Shown here in pieces: positions 16,910 to 26,966 of a stretch of DNA of 51,757 nt (the first letter of the stretch is position 1; each line of letters begins with the position of its first letter). Under the pieces are notes generated by a model. That model ran no database searches. It was not told the DNA's origin and saw only the letters and a list, made by a program, of their open reading frames with translations. This stretch comes from Gammaproteobacteria bacterium. GTDB lineage: Bacteria > Pseudomonadota > Gammaproteobacteria > Pseudomonadales > Azotimanducaceae. The stretch covers positions 1-51,757 of the forward strand of contig VXUA01000082.1 of assembly GCA_009837185.1 (NCBI GenBank), given 5' to 3'. The translations under genes and the position numbers were made by a program.

Positions 16910-18274
16910 TCAAAGGTCAGCCATAGTGTTTGGAAGCCACAACACGATATCCGGAAAGATCAAAAGGATAGCAACAGTGACCACATCCGCGATGAAAAAT
17001 GGTCCGACGCCGCGGAAGACATCTTGTAGTGGAATGCTAAGAGAAGCTCCTGAGGATGTCCTTAATTCGCGGGAAACTCCCGCGACGACAAAGCAATTTA
17101 GTCCAATCGGTGGAGTAATCAGACATATTTCGGCCATTTTGACAACGATGACACCAAACCAAATTGGATCATACCCTAGAGCGATTACCGCGGGAAAGAC
17201 TACTGGCAGCGTCAAAATCAGCATTCCGATCGCATCCATGAACATACCAAGAACAGCGTAGGCAAGCAAAATGCAAATCATGATCACCAACGGAGATACG
17301 TTGAGAGTCACTACCCAGTCAGCAAACGCACTGGGTAGACCAGCGAAGCCGAGAAATCGAACGAAGACGAAGACGCCCCAGATCAACGTAAAAATCATGA
17401 CGGTTAATTTCGCCGTTTCCATGAGCGCTTGGAAAATATTCTTGTGGAACGACGAGAACGATTTTTTGAAGAATGTGCGACCTAAGTACAGCAGAAAAAT
17501 CATCGCCGCTCCAAGTGCACCCGCTTCAGTAGGGGTAGCATATCCTGTGTACAACGCACCAAAAATCGTACCGACTACCAAGAGGACCGGCAGCGCACCT
17601 GGAAGACTGCGAAATCGCTCTTTCCAGGATATTCCCGAAACAGAACTGCCCAGTTCGGGTTTGACCTTGCACATTCCCACGATTAAGACCGTGTAAATCA
17701 ACACTGAAACAACACCAGGTAACAAACCCGCGAGCAGCAACTTACCCACGGATTGTTCTACGATGATCGCGTAGATCACCAAGATCGCAGAAGGTGGGAT
17801 TAAAGACGCAAGAGTTCCACCGGCTGCGACCACACCAGCAATAAGCCGTCGATGATAGCCGTGTCGAGCCATGTCAGGAATCGCAACCCGAGAGAACACC
17901 GCGGCAGTAGCAGTAGACGCGCCTGATACTGCAGCAAAACCAGCACTCGCAAATACTGTAGAGACAGCTAAGCCCCCAGGTACCCAACCTACCCACTTTC
18001 TAGCTGTTTCAAACAAACGATTGGTAAAACCAGCGTGAAATGCTAGAAAACCGATCAGAATAAACAATGGCAAGACAGACAGCGCGTAGGTCACTGTCTT
18101 TGAATGAGGGATCGTACCGACTATACCTACCGCGGTAGCCCAACCACGTAACATTACGAGCCCCACAAAACCAGCAAGCGCTGCTGCGACAAACACGCGA
18201 ACTCCAACCAGCACTAAGGCAATCAGGAGAGCGATGCCAAATATACCGATTGTTAGATCGTCGAAGGGTAGCAT
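16910..18274 (-). CDS. dctM: TRAP transporter large membrane subunit (DctM)
   Basis: 454 residues with about 12 hydrophobic segments. Typical DctM features: ASAGFAAVSGASTATAAVFSRVAIPDMARHGYHRRL early on, LIPPSAILVIYAIIVEQSVGKLLLAG in the middle, and a C-terminal PVVFPAVIALGYDPIWFGV...LITPPIGLNCFVV. It is the Na+-driven translocating subunit. It lies 4 bp after dctQ and closes the cluster. Confidence 0.95.
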   Translation of the reverse strand: MLPFDDLTIGIFGIALLIALVLVGVRVFVAAALAGFVGLVMLRGWATAVGIVGTIPHSKTVTYALSVLPLFILIGFLAFHAGFTNRLFETARKWVGWVPGGLAVSTVFASAGFAAVSGASTATAAVFSRVAIPDMARHGYHRRLIAGVVAAGGTLASLIPPSAILVIYAIIVEQSVGKLLLAGLLPGVVSVLIYTVLIVGMCKVKPELGSSVSGISWKERFRSLPGALPVLLVVGTIFGALYTGYATPTEAGALGAAMIFLLYLGRTFFKKSFSSFHKNIFQALMETAKLTVMIFTLIWGVFVFVRFLGFAGLPSAFADWVVTLNVSPLVIMICILLAYAVLGMFMDAIGMLILTLPVVFPAVIALGYDPIWFGVIVVKMAEICLITPPIGLNCFVVAGVSRELRTSSGASLSIPLQDVFRGVGPFFIADVVTVAILLIFPDIVLWLPNTMADL

Positions 18275-18278
18275 CGAT

Positions 18279-18887
18279 CTATGTTGGTTGACGCTCAGCC
18301 AATGCAGCTTCCGATCGCGCCTTGTCTTCCATTGTTTGAATAACGGGGACTGCTATAGGTTCATAGCTTGGCCAGAAGAGCAGGCGTAAATACCCAACTG
18401 TTTGTATCGCTAAACGACCGAATAAGATGGACAAAGCAATCGGTACGACAAGTTTCGCGGGCCAGGTCACTAGTTCAATATCCATCGTACTATCACCGAT
18501 ATCAAACGCTCTTTGAAAGTGTGCGTAAGCGGAAGGAATCAGAATACCGACTATGAACAGCGCGAAAAGACCACCCATGAATTCGGCGAACCAAAGCCAA
18601 CGCCCTTTCAAAGCAGTCAAAATCAATTCCATCCTCACGTGCCCTCCCAGTCGTTGGACGAATGCAATCGATAGCACTGCAAAACCAACCATCGACACTT
18701 CCACAATATCGATAAATCCATACAGTGGAATATCGAAAATACGAAACACAATCCGAATTCCTCCAAAACACATTAGCGCGAAGATGAGAATCCCGGCGAC
18801 TGCGTTAGTCGCGTTTTCTAAATAAGAATAGATTCGATCAATCTGCTTGAGAATGCGGCCGAGCAGATCGAGATTGGGTTGAATCAC
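18279..18887 (-). CDS. dctQ: TRAP transporter small membrane subunit (DctQ)
   Basis: 202 residues from GTG 18887, with four hydrophobic segments and the family pattern of an N-terminal amphipathic helix, FGGIRIVFRIFDIPLYGFID, and a short loop RLGGHVRMELI (the usual H-V/I-R/x-V-D/E region). It joins DctM to the solute-binding protein. Its position between dctP and dctM is standard. A 184-bp gap separates it from dctP. Confidence 0.9.
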   Translation of the reverse strand: MIQPNLDLLGRILKQIDRIYSYLENATNAVAGILIFALMCFGGIRIVFRIFDIPLYGFIDIVEVSMVGFAVLSIAFVQRLGGHVRMELILTALKGRWLWFAEFMGGLFALFIVGILIPSAYAHFQRAFDIGDSTMDIELVTWPAKLVVPIALSILFGRLAIQTVGYLRLLFWPSYEPIAVPVIQTMEDKARSEAALAERQPT

Positions 18888-19071
18888 TTGATGCTACAAC
18901 TTTTAACGGTCTACAAGTTCCATGTGCAGAAGATTGGAACCAGGCGATTAAGGTGAGGGCTTTGGGTGATTAGAAAAAATGGATGTGTTTGTTTGATCGA
19001 AATTGGGTTGCTATTTGACAAGCTTTCCACGTATCAATTGGCAATTCACTAGCGACTACCGAAACAAGTAC

Positions 19072-20121
19072 TTAAAACTCATGGCCCAGCACTTCAAACA
19101 CTAGCCGAACGAGACCACTCGCATCGAAAGATTTTTCATTCTCTTCAATCCATTCTTCAATCACCGGTCGAGCATAGTCCTTTCTTATCTGATTGATAAC
19201 TTCATCGGTATATTCAACTTCAGTGAGTTTTTCGCGCAACATGGGAAGATTTTCTGAGTCTACTTGTTCGTAGGCAAGACGTTGTTGTTTAGCGATGTTG
19301 GGTTCAAGTCGTTCAAGTAGTTCCTGATATTGTGAAGGTAGTTTGTCATACGAGCGCGTGGATAAAACAACGGGACAATCAGCGGTTCCGGGCGAGAAAT
19401 TTGAGGTAAACCAATCTGAGACCTCGTGAATTCTATAAGAGACGTGAGCATAAGTGAATGGGAATGCTGCCGCATCCATCGTTCCTTGTTGCACGCCCGT
19501 ATAGACCTCGGTCGCGGTCGTGCTTGTCGGAGTCGCCCCAATCTTGGCGAGAACTTCTCCAATTCCGCCTCCTGCTCGAACATTCAATGCCTTCCAGTCG
19601 GCCACTGTCCGAGGCGGTGTACCTTTACCCATCACTTCATACATCGGCAAGTACGACGTCGAATAAATTTGCGCTCCCCACTTCGCCATCTCTTTCTTTA
19701 TCTGCTCATGTCCATAAACCGCTTTTCGCACTTTAACATGATCGTCCCAACTATCGATAGGAAGAAACGGTAAGGAGAGTACCATGAGTCCAGGGTTTTT
19801 CTTCGGATGATAGAAATTGCATATCATCGCCCCATCGAACGCGCCAATTGAAATTCCATCAAGATTTTCACGCGCCTTGGACAATGCTTCACCGTAATGA
19901 AGTTTGATTTCCCAGTTGCCGTCGGTATGTTGTTTGACCCGTTCTGACAACGCATCGACGACCCGTGTGCCAGGACGTGTGGTACCCCAAAGCGAAATGT
20001 CCCATCGGAGCTTTGGTCCATCCACTATTACGATGGATTCGCTGGAATGAGTCTGAACACACACCGTTAAAGAGATCCCCAATAGGATCGAGATCAGGTG
20101 TTTCAACGACACAAATTTCAT
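19072..20121 (-). CDS. dctP: TRAP transporter periplasmic solute-binding protein (DctP)
   Basis: 349 residues from ATG 20121. A signal peptide covers about residues 1-27. The mature protein has the DctP fold: DISLWGTTRPGTRVVDALSERV, DGISIGAFDGAMI, PFLPIDSWDDH, and the ligand-binding arginine region WKALNVRAGGG, with Arg182 expected to salt-bridge a substrate carboxylate. The substrate is therefore probably an organic acid. The adjacent D-2-hydroxyacid dehydrogenase makes a hydroxy- or keto-acid plausible, but that is inference. Confidence 0.92.
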   Translation of the reverse strand: MKFVSLKHLISILLGISLTVCVQTHSSESIVIVDGPKLRWDISLWGTTRPGTRVVDALSERVKQHTDGNWEIKLHYGEALSKARENLDGISIGAFDGAMICNFYHPKKNPGLMVLSLPFLPIDSWDDHVKVRKAVYGHEQIKKEMAKWGAQIYSTSYLPMYEVMGKGTPPRTVADWKALNVRAGGGIGEVLAKIGATPTSTTATEVYTGVQQGTMDAAAFPFTYAHVSYRIHEVSDWFTSNFSPGTADCPVVLSTRSYDKLPSQYQELLERLEPNIAKQQRLAYEQVDSENLPMLREKLTEVEYTDEVINQIRKDYARPVIEEWIEENEKSFDASGLVRLVFEVLGHEF

Positions 20122-20281
20122 AACACTCGCTTGTTGCGCATCGATTTGGTCCTAGTCACCGATACACAAGGTCGTGTGTTGTCAAGACAATACGTTGTGG
20201 CACGGTGTGTAACAATTGACTATGTGGATTGTATTGTGGGATTACTACAACCGGTCCGTTATCAACGATTTACCGAGACTC

Positions 20282-21283
20282 TCAGATGTGAAGTTGATCC
20301 CTGTTTACACAATTTTCCAATACTCCGTCTCGTAGATATCGAGCTGCCGTCCGTGCGGTCAAGCGACGAATGTCGTACATGCTCTCGGGCGTGATGAATG
20401 CCGTATGTGGTGTAATCACCAGTCGATGTTTGATCCATTCTTCCTGACTTAACCATGCCTTAATGAGCTGATTTTCGACGTTCATCGGCTCTTCCGGCAA
20501 TACATCTAGACCTGCTGCGAGCACTATGTCTTTCTTCATAGCATCGTACAATGCGTCAAGATCAACAATTGGACCACGCGCGGTATTGAGTAGCACACTT
20601 CCTCTCTTCATCTGATTGAACAACTGTGTGTTGAACATTCGATTCGTGCGTTTATTCAGCGGCGCATGAATACTCACTACATCGGATTGTCGAAGAAGAT
20701 CCTCCATCGAATCAGCCCGACGGACACCCAATGAGTGTTGGATACCACTTGGCTTATTCGCATCATAAAAGACTACATCCATCTCAAAGGCTTTCGCACG
20801 AAGCGCGGTGGCAACGGCAATGCGTCCAAATCCTATAAGACCTAGGGTTAGTGTCGACAATCTCTTTGCAAATGGAATCGTTGTCATGTGCCAATTTAAA
20901 TTTGGTCGGGCATGAAGCAACTGATCATGGTACGTAATTCCTCGAAAAATAGCGAGCATAAATGCCATTGTGTGATCGGCAACTTCACGAGTACCGTAAT
21001 CGGGGCAATTACAGACGGGAATGTTTCGAGCTGTCCACGCTTCGACGTCAACGTCGTCGTATCCCACGGAGGTTTTAACAAAGATCTTGCAGTTCCGTAT
21101 CGTCGCCATGATTTCTGGTGATGGTTGCGTACCCACGATACCATGACAAGTCGCCCACTGTTCCTCGGTTACGTTGTCCATCCCACCACCGAAGATCGCC
21201 TCGAGGTTTTCCCCGAGACCTTCCAATTCAGCCGAATTGTCCTTATTTGGATCGCGACGGGGCCAAAGCACGCGAAGGGTCAT
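20282..21283 (-). CDS. D-isomer-specific 2-hydroxyacid dehydrogenase (CtBP-like)
   Basis: 333 residues from ATG 21283. NAD-binding Rossmann domain with LGLIGFGRIA (148-156) and Asp174 at the end of beta-2, which favours NAD over NADP. The catalytic triad is visible as NTARG (Arg236), LPEEP (Glu265) and TPHTAF (His293). It interconverts a 2-keto acid and the D-2-hydroxy acid; CtBP-type members often act on phosphoglycerate or glyoxylate-like substrates. It starts 28 bp after nuoN and precedes dctP by 160 bp, so it may be read from the nuo operon or work with the TRAP transporter. Confidence 0.92.
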   Translation of the reverse strand: MTLRVLWPRRDPNKDNSAELEGLGENLEAIFGGGMDNVTEEQWATCHGIVGTQPSPEIMATIRNCKIFVKTSVGYDDVDVEAWTARNIPVCNCPDYGTREVADHTMAFMLAIFRGITYHDQLLHARPNLNWHMTTIPFAKRLSTLTLGLIGFGRIAVATALRAKAFEMDVVFYDANKPSGIQHSLGVRRADSMEDLLRQSDVVSIHAPLNKRTNRMFNTQLFNQMKRGSVLLNTARGPIVDLDALYDAMKKDIVLAAGLDVLPEEPMNVENQLIKAWLSQEEWIKHRLVITPHTAFITPESMYDIRRLTARTAARYLRDGVLENCVNRDQLHI

Positions 21284-21311
21284 TAGTGATCTCTAAAGGA
21301 AAAATCCTAAG

Positions 21312-22769
21312 TCAGAATCCTGAGGCTTGTACGACGTTCTGAATTAAATCGATCAGATGAGTGGGATAGATTCCAAACGCCAGCATGCATAAACCCAGAA
21401 AAGCGAGTATTCCTAAACCAGTCCATGGTAATCCGGTCATCGCTTCGGCATCATCCAGAGGTCGCTTGATTGCCGTGAATACGATCCGTAGGTAGTAGTA
21501 GATACCAATCGCACTTCCCACTACCAATGCACCAATCAACGTCCACATACCACCATCGATACCTGCATAAAAGAGGTAGTACTTGGCGAAGAAACCGATC
21601 GTGAGTGGTATTCCCGCGAGAGATATCGCAGAAACAATAAGCACAGCTCCGGCTATCGGTTGTCTCCACAATAAACCACTGACACTATCAATCGTATCCA
21701 GTTCTTGTTCCTGATTCATAGACAGTACCGAAACCACTCCAAACGCGGCCAACGTCATCAGAAAGTACCCTACTAGATACAGTATCACGGTTTCGTATCC
21801 AAGCGCACTATTTGATTCGACTACTAGTAACGCAATGAGTAAGTACCCCATGTGTGCAATGGAAGAATAAGCCAATAACCGCTTCAAGTTCGTCTGCAAC
21901 AATGCAAGTAGATTACCAATCACCATCGAAATACAAGCAATTACAGAAAGTGCAAACTGCACATTCCCGGAGTCTAGTACATTGCCTTCGATGGCGTAGC
22001 GAAAAACAACAGCAAACACGGCCCCTTTAGACACCGTCGCTAGAAAAGCGGTGACAATTGAGGGAGCACCGTGATACACGTCCGGTGTCCAAATATGAAA
22101 CGGCACTAGCGAGAGTTTAAAGGCGATTCCGCTCCAAAAGAACGCATTTCCGATCAAGTAAAAATATTGCCCTTCCAAACTTCCGTCTGACGGTAGCGAA
22201 TTCGCAAATTCCATTGAACCAGAACCTGCATAGATCATCGCCATCCCAAACAATAGTGCTGTCGATCCTACACCAGATAGCACTAAATATTTCAAACCGG
22301 CTTCCAAAGGTGGACGAGCTTTTTCTGGGTACGCAATCATCGCATAGAGCGAAATGCCAACGATCTCTAAACCCAGAATGAGTGAAGCGAAATGTACTGC
22401 TGCTGGTAAGACTAAACTACCGAGAGTGGCACAAAGTAAGAGTAAATAGAACTCTTCCTTGAAACGAATTTGCCGATTGAGAAATTCACTCCCTAAGAAC
22501 GCGACCACGAGTGCAGCAAGCAAAAACAGAATGTTGAACAGGTACGAGACCCCGTTAATTTTGAACATGGGATCGATTTGAACCGCGCCGTCGCCTAGCG
22601 CACTGTAAGCAACAATGTGAGATAGCGTAGTTGCGATCAACGTCACTATAGTGAGTACCGCGGCCACCGCATGAGTGCGTTTTATGGCTACTCCAATCAT
22701 GACCACAAGAAGACCGCCAGTAAGTACGAGGTATGGCAATCCAGCTTGAAACATAGTTGCTAGCTTCAT
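21312..22769 (-). CDS. nuoN: NADH-quinone oxidoreductase subunit N
   Basis: 485 residues from ATG 22769, which overlaps the stop of nuoM (ATGA). The open frame extends to 23135 inside nuoM, but that part is charged and Cys-rich, so it is not coding. NuoN is the antiporter-like membrane-arm subunit next to NuoK and J. The protein has 14 hydrophobic segments, LVPFHIWTPDVYHGAPSIVTAFLATVSKGA and RLLAYSSIAHMGYLL being diagnostic, with a Lys in the ATVSKGA helix. Last gene of the operon. Confidence 0.97.
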   Translation of the reverse strand: MKLATMFQAGLPYLVLTGGLLVVMIGVAIKRTHAVAAVLTIVTLIATTLSHIVAYSALGDGAVQIDPMFKINGVSYLFNILFLLAALVVAFLGSEFLNRQIRFKEEFYLLLLCATLGSLVLPAAVHFASLILGLEIVGISLYAMIAYPEKARPPLEAGLKYLVLSGVGSTALLFGMAMIYAGSGSMEFANSLPSDGSLEGQYFYLIGNAFFWSGIAFKLSLVPFHIWTPDVYHGAPSIVTAFLATVSKGAVFAVVFRYAIEGNVLDSGNVQFALSVIACISMVIGNLLALLQTNLKRLLAYSSIAHMGYLLIALLVVESNSALGYETVILYLVGYFLMTLAAFGVVSVLSMNQEQELDTIDSVSGLLWRQPIAGAVLIVSAISLAGIPLTIGFFAKYYLFYAGIDGGMWTLIGALVVGSAIGIYYYLRIVFTAIKRPLDDAEAMTGLPWTGLGILAFLGLCMLAFGIYPTHLIDLIQNVVQASGF

Positions 22770-24229
22770 GATGTTAGTCTCAGCAACCCAGGCAGAAGCG
22801 GTGCCGTCATCTGCAACAGTGATTGCGGATAGATGCCAACCCAAACCAAAGCTATCATCAGCAATACCATGACGCTCATCTCTCGAAATGCGAAGTCTTG
22901 CATCTTCGGGACATCGGGATTCGGTATTCCCTGAAATGATCTTTGCATTAGAGACAAGCCATAAACTGCAGCAACGACGATTCCGAGCGCAGCAAACACC
23001 GTAAGCACGACACTCTTCTTGAACGCGGCAATCAGCACCAAAAACTCGCCAATAAAGTTCCCTAATCCGGGCATGCCCACCGATGCCACAACGAAGAACA
23101 TGGTCACCGCGCCCATGCGCGGAGCCCTTACCCACAATCCGCCCATCTTTGACATTTCCCGGGTGTGCAATCGTTCTTGTAAAGCACCAGCCATCATAAA
23201 TAGCGCAGCCGTGGAAAAACCATGTGCAATCATGGTGATTATTGCACCTTGAGTCCCTAGCTTGCTAAAGGAATACACTCCAACAAGAATGAATCCCATG
23301 TGAGCGATAGAGCTATATGCGACCAAACGCTTGAAATCTGTTTGGCTATATGCGAGGTACCCACCATACAGAATGCTTACGACTCCTAGGGACATTCCCC
23401 ATATCCAGAATTCTCGCGACGCTTCATTGAACATCGGCACCACAAATCGAATGATTCCATACGCACCTGTTTTGAGCAAGATACCGGCCAAAATTACCGA
23501 TCCTGCAGTTGGAGCCTGCGTATGAGCATCGGGCAACCAAGTATGCACCGGTACGCTGGGGAGCTTTGTAATGAATGCGATGAAAAAGCCGAGCATTAAT
23601 AGTCGCGACGTCGTACTATCAAGATTTGCGTCTTTCAGCACGTCGTAATCGAAGGTTAAAACACCGCTAATGTTGAAGTTGATCCAAACCAACGCGACGA
23701 TTGCTACGAGCATTAACAGCCCACTGATCTGCGTGAACAGGAAGAACTTCATTGACGCGTGTTCTTTGTCTTCGTGCCCCCAGATTGCGATCAAGAAGTA
23801 CATGGGAATCAGCATGACTTCCCAGAAGAAGAAAAAGAGGAATAGATCGAAGGCAGAGAACACTCCAACAACTCCAGCCATGACCCACAGTATGTTGAAC
23901 TGAAAGAAACCATGACGAGTCTTCGTTTCTGTCCATGAAGACACTACGGCGACTATTCCTAGGAAGGTCGTGAGTCCAATGAGCATGAGCGACAGAGCAT
24001 CAACTTCTAAGTGAAGGTAGATTCCAAATCGCGGGATCCACTCACAATTCAGATCTGCGTATAGTCCCGCCGTATCAGGACCGTTGAACCAAATGACAAG
24101 TACCCACAGAGTTGTAGCGACAAACGTGATTAGTGCGATCCAATTGGGAAGAGTAGTATTCACTCGCTCGGACGCCCATGCGACTACACCTGCACCGAGC
24201 AATAACAGTATGAGCAGCATTACGCTCAT
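22766..24229 (-). CDS. nuoM: NADH-quinone oxidoreductase subunit M
   Basis: 487 residues with 14 hydrophobic segments. Diagnostic motifs include FFFWEVMLIPMYFLIAIWG (the conserved Glu of TM5), KLPSVPVHTWLPDAHTQAPT, LAGILLKTGAYG (the Lys of TM8), and LVAYSSIAHMGFILVG. It is a proton-pumping antiporter-like subunit. It lies 1 bp after nuoL and overlaps nuoN by 4 bp. Confidence 0.97.
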   Translation of the reverse strand: MSVMLLILLLLGAGVVAWASERVNTTLPNWIALITFVATTLWVLVIWFNGPDTAGLYADLNCEWIPRFGIYLHLEVDALSLMLIGLTTFLGIVAVVSSWTETKTRHGFFQFNILWVMAGVVGVFSAFDLFLFFFFWEVMLIPMYFLIAIWGHEDKEHASMKFFLFTQISGLLMLVAIVALVWINFNISGVLTFDYDVLKDANLDSTTSRLLMLGFFIAFITKLPSVPVHTWLPDAHTQAPTAGSVILAGILLKTGAYGIIRFVVPMFNEASREFWIWGMSLGVVSILYGGYLAYSQTDFKRLVAYSSIAHMGFILVGVYSFSKLGTQGAIITMIAHGFSTAALFMMAGALQERLHTREMSKMGGLWVRAPRMGAVTMFFVVASVGMPGLGNFIGEFLVLIAAFKKSVVLTVFAALGIVVAAVYGLSLMQRSFQGIPNPDVPKMQDFAFREMSVMVLLMIALVWVGIYPQSLLQMTAPLLPGLLRLTS

Positions 24230-24230
24230 A

Positions 24231-26105
24231 CTAAATCCACACTACCGCCAGGAATACTAGCAACAAACCACCGACCATCGTGAACGCATACCATCGAACG
24301 TGGCCAGTCTGAAACATGGACAGGATGTGATGGAACAAGCTAGCTAAAAACTTAATGAGCTTGAAGAATAAATCGACAATGTCGTTTCTATTTGTACGAG
24401 TCTGCGCAACGAACCGAAATGGCTTAACGATCAATGTGTCGTACACCCAGTCGAAGCCCCATCCACTACCCCAAAATTGGCTCAGCAAATCGCTCAACTT
24501 GTTCTTGATGAGTGTTCGGCGATCTATCAAATCTGATGCAAAGAGGAAGTACCCTACTACAACACCCGCAAACGGGATACCCAAGGTGAGCAAAGCGATG
24601 GGGTCGAAGTGAAGTTCAGCGTGAACTCCATCGTCGCCGAATAATCGACCAGTAAATTCAAACCCCATCCAACCACCAGCGATGGATAACACCGCAAGAA
24701 GTCCGAACGGTACGACCGTGCGAATGCGACTCGGATGCCACAACGACTCTTTTTTGAGTTCATGCATTTCGCTTTGAGGTTTGCCGAAAAAGGTCAGCAC
24801 CATCATGCGAACGGTATACAGCGAGGTAAGAAACGCAGCGATGACTGCTACGATCCAGAACAGTGTTGCAAAATCGGAGTCACTTTTCCACGCTTTTAGC
24901 AAGATTGCATCTTTACTAAAGAAGCCCGAGGTGAGAGGCAATGCCACCAGCGCGGCGGATCCAACCAACATAGCGATGAATGGAATAGGAAGTTTCTTCC
25001 ACAGCCCTCCCATCTTGAACATGTTCTGTTCGTGATGCATCGCCAAAATGACCGAGCCGCTCGCAAGGAACAACAGTGCTTTAAAAAACGCGTGCGTCAT
25101 TAAGTGAAACAGTCCTGCCGACCAAGCTCCTACCCCAAGGGCAAAGAACATGTACCCAATTTGGCTCATTGTTGAATATGCGAGCACACGCTTGATGTCG
25201 GACTGCACCAGAGCAGTAAATGAAGCAATAAACAGAGTGATCAAACCCACCGCTGCCACGCACAGCATTGCTGTCTGTGACAGCATGAAAAAGTCCTGCA
25301 TGCGTGCGATCAAATAGACACCTGCGGTAACCATGGTTGCCGCGTGAATGAGCGCCGACACTGGGGTCGGTCCCGCCATCGCGTCAGGTAACCAAGTCTG
25401 CAAGGGAACTTGTGCAGACTTGCCAACCGCGCCACCTAGTAACAACAAACAAATAATGGTGTTGATCGTCGAAGCATCGGACATGTTCTCGCGCGCGAAC
25501 ACTAGCCCTTCTTGGATTTCAAGCGAACCAACCTCTCTGAACAACAGAAACAACGCAATAATTAAAAATGTGTCGCCCACTCGAGTGACCACGAAGGCTT
25601 TCCGAGCGGCATATCCGAATTCGGGTACCTTGTGAAAAAAGCCAATCAGTAGGTAACTACACAGTCCAACGCCTTCCCAGCCGAGGAACAACAATAGCAG
25701 GTTGTCGCCCATGACAAGCATGAGCATCGCAAAGACGAAGAGGTTCATGTAACAGAAAAAGCGACTGTAGCCCTCTTCTTCGCTCATGTAGCCAGTGGCG
25801 TACCAGTGAATGAGAAAGCCAACACCAGTGATCACGCTGACCATGACCAATGAAAGTGCATCCACCCAGAGTCTGAACGATACGTTGAATTCACCCACAA
25901 TCATCCACGTCCAAGACGAGGAAGTAAAGGAAGTGGAATCGGACGATATAAACTGCCATGCAACGTATCCGGTCAGTAGTGCGGCCAAGCCTACACTACC
26001 TGCTCCAATGCTCGACACCACTGCCCGTGGTAGACGACCTTCTGTGAGAAACAATACCAAAAAGCCGGCGAGCGGCAAAGCGGGTATTGCCCAGAGCAGA
26101 TGCAT
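24231..26105 (-). CDS. nuoL: NADH-quinone oxidoreductase subunit L
   Basis: 624 residues from ATG 26105 in a TAATG overlap with nuoK. Conserved regions: GWEGVGLCSYLLIGF, AGKSAQVPLQTWLPDAM-like (VGKSAQVPLQTWLPDAMAGP), VSALIHAATMVTAGVYL and LAYSTMSQIGYM. The C-terminal ~100 residues provide the lateral helix and final TM helix that bind the membrane arm together. Distal proton-pumping subunit. Confidence 0.97.
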   Translation of the reverse strand: MHLLWAIPALPLAGFLVLFLTEGRLPRAVVSSIGAGSVGLAALLTGYVAWQFISSDSTSFTSSSWTWMIVGEFNVSFRLWVDALSLVMVSVITGVGFLIHWYATGYMSEEEGYSRFFCYMNLFVFAMLMLVMGDNLLLLFLGWEGVGLCSYLLIGFFHKVPEFGYAARKAFVVTRVGDTFLIIALFLLFREVGSLEIQEGLVFARENMSDASTINTIICLLLLGGAVGKSAQVPLQTWLPDAMAGPTPVSALIHAATMVTAGVYLIARMQDFFMLSQTAMLCVAAVGLITLFIASFTALVQSDIKRVLAYSTMSQIGYMFFALGVGAWSAGLFHLMTHAFFKALLFLASGSVILAMHHEQNMFKMGGLWKKLPIPFIAMLVGSAALVALPLTSGFFSKDAILLKAWKSDSDFATLFWIVAVIAAFLTSLYTVRMMVLTFFGKPQSEMHELKKESLWHPSRIRTVVPFGLLAVLSIAGGWMGFEFTGRLFGDDGVHAELHFDPIALLTLGIPFAGVVVGYFLFASDLIDRRTLIKNKLSDLLSQFWGSGWGFDWVYDTLIVKPFRFVAQTRTNRNDIVDLFFKLIKFLASLFHHILSMFQTGHVRWYAFTMVGGLLLVFLAVVWI

Positions 26106-26422
26106 TAGCCGTTCAGCTCTTCCGCGCGATCAATATCAAGGGTTTCAAACCGACGCGCAAGTTGTATAACTAGACCTAAAGCTACCGCTACTTCGGCCGC
26201 GGCTAACGCGAGAATGAACATGAACATGATCTGTCCGTCCGGTTCGGCCCATCGAGCGCCAGCCGCAACAAAAGCTAATCCGCACGCATTCATCATTATC
26301 TCAAGAGAGAGCAGCATGAAAATGATGTTTCTTCTAATCAGTACGCCAAAAGCACCAATCAAGAACAGAATGATCGCCAAAAAAAATACGTGTTCGAGTG
26401 GAACATTGAGGGCGGTGGTCAT
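26105..26422 (-). CDS. nuoK: NADH-quinone oxidoreductase subunit K
   Basis: 105 residues, three TM segments. The two buried glutamates of the proton path are present as Glu41 (LLSLEIMMNA) and Glu77 (ALAAAEVAVALG), equivalent to E36 and E72 of E. coli. It overlaps nuoL by 1 bp and follows nuoJ by 1 bp. Confidence 0.97.
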   Translation of the reverse strand: MTTALNVPLEHVFFLAIILFLIGAFGVLIRRNIIFMLLSLEIMMNACGLAFVAAGARWAEPDGQIMFMFILALAAAEVAVALGLVIQLARRFETLDIDRAEELNG

Positions 26423-26423
26423 G

Positions 26424-26945
26424 TCAGTTCTCTCGCCGCTCTTCCAAGTACCTTCTTCCTAAATGGAAAGCTCCGACTAATGCGGCCAACAGTAATACAC
26501 CAGCTAGCTCGACACCCAACAGATATTTGTGAAACAACGCTTTCCCGACTTCTTTCGGTGGTACGACTTGACCTTCAATCATCGCACTGTTTTCGGTTTG
26601 CAGAACGGTGTACCCGAAAACAATGAACAGTACGCCCGACAGAATCGCTGGGAGCACCCACATACCCGGTCGGAGCCACTGACTTTCTCGGGCAACGGAT
26701 GACCGGCCAAGATTCAACATCATGACGACGAACAAGAACAATACGACGATTGCACCTGCGTATATGACGATTTCTAGTGCCGCTGCGAAGGGTGCGCCTA
26801 GTAGGAAGAAAATCACCGCGATCGACAGTAGGGTCACCACGAGGTAAATGAGCGCGTGCGACGCATTCTTTCGAGTCACTGCCATAATCGCAGTCGTAAT
26901 CGCGACGGCTGCGGATATGTAAAACAACGAAACACTCAAACTCAT
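26424..26945 (-). CDS. nuoJ: NADH-quinone oxidoreductase subunit J
   Basis: 173 residues, five hydrophobic segments. Diagnostic: ALIYLVVTLLSIAVIFFLLGAPFAAALEIVIYAGAIVVLFLFVVMML, abbreviated here by its key IYAGAIVVLFLFVVMML helix, which contains the pi-bulge region of the E-channel. A 21-bp gap follows nuoI. Confidence 0.95.
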   Translation of the reverse strand: MSLSVSLFYISAAVAITTAIMAVTRKNASHALIYLVVTLLSIAVIFFLLGAPFAAALEIVIYAGAIVVLFLFVVMMLNLGRSSVARESQWLRPGMWVLPAILSGVLFIVFGYTVLQTENSAMIEGQVVPPKEVGKALFHKYLLGVELAGVLLLAALVGAFHLGRRYLEERREN

Positions 26946-26966
26946 GAATTCACGACCCGATTCATC

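Noticed and set aside
22770-23135. N-terminal extension of nuoN upstream of ATG 22769
   Set aside because: It lies wholly within nuoM in another phase, is Cys/Arg-rich and unlike any NuoN; the ATGA overlap gives the true start.
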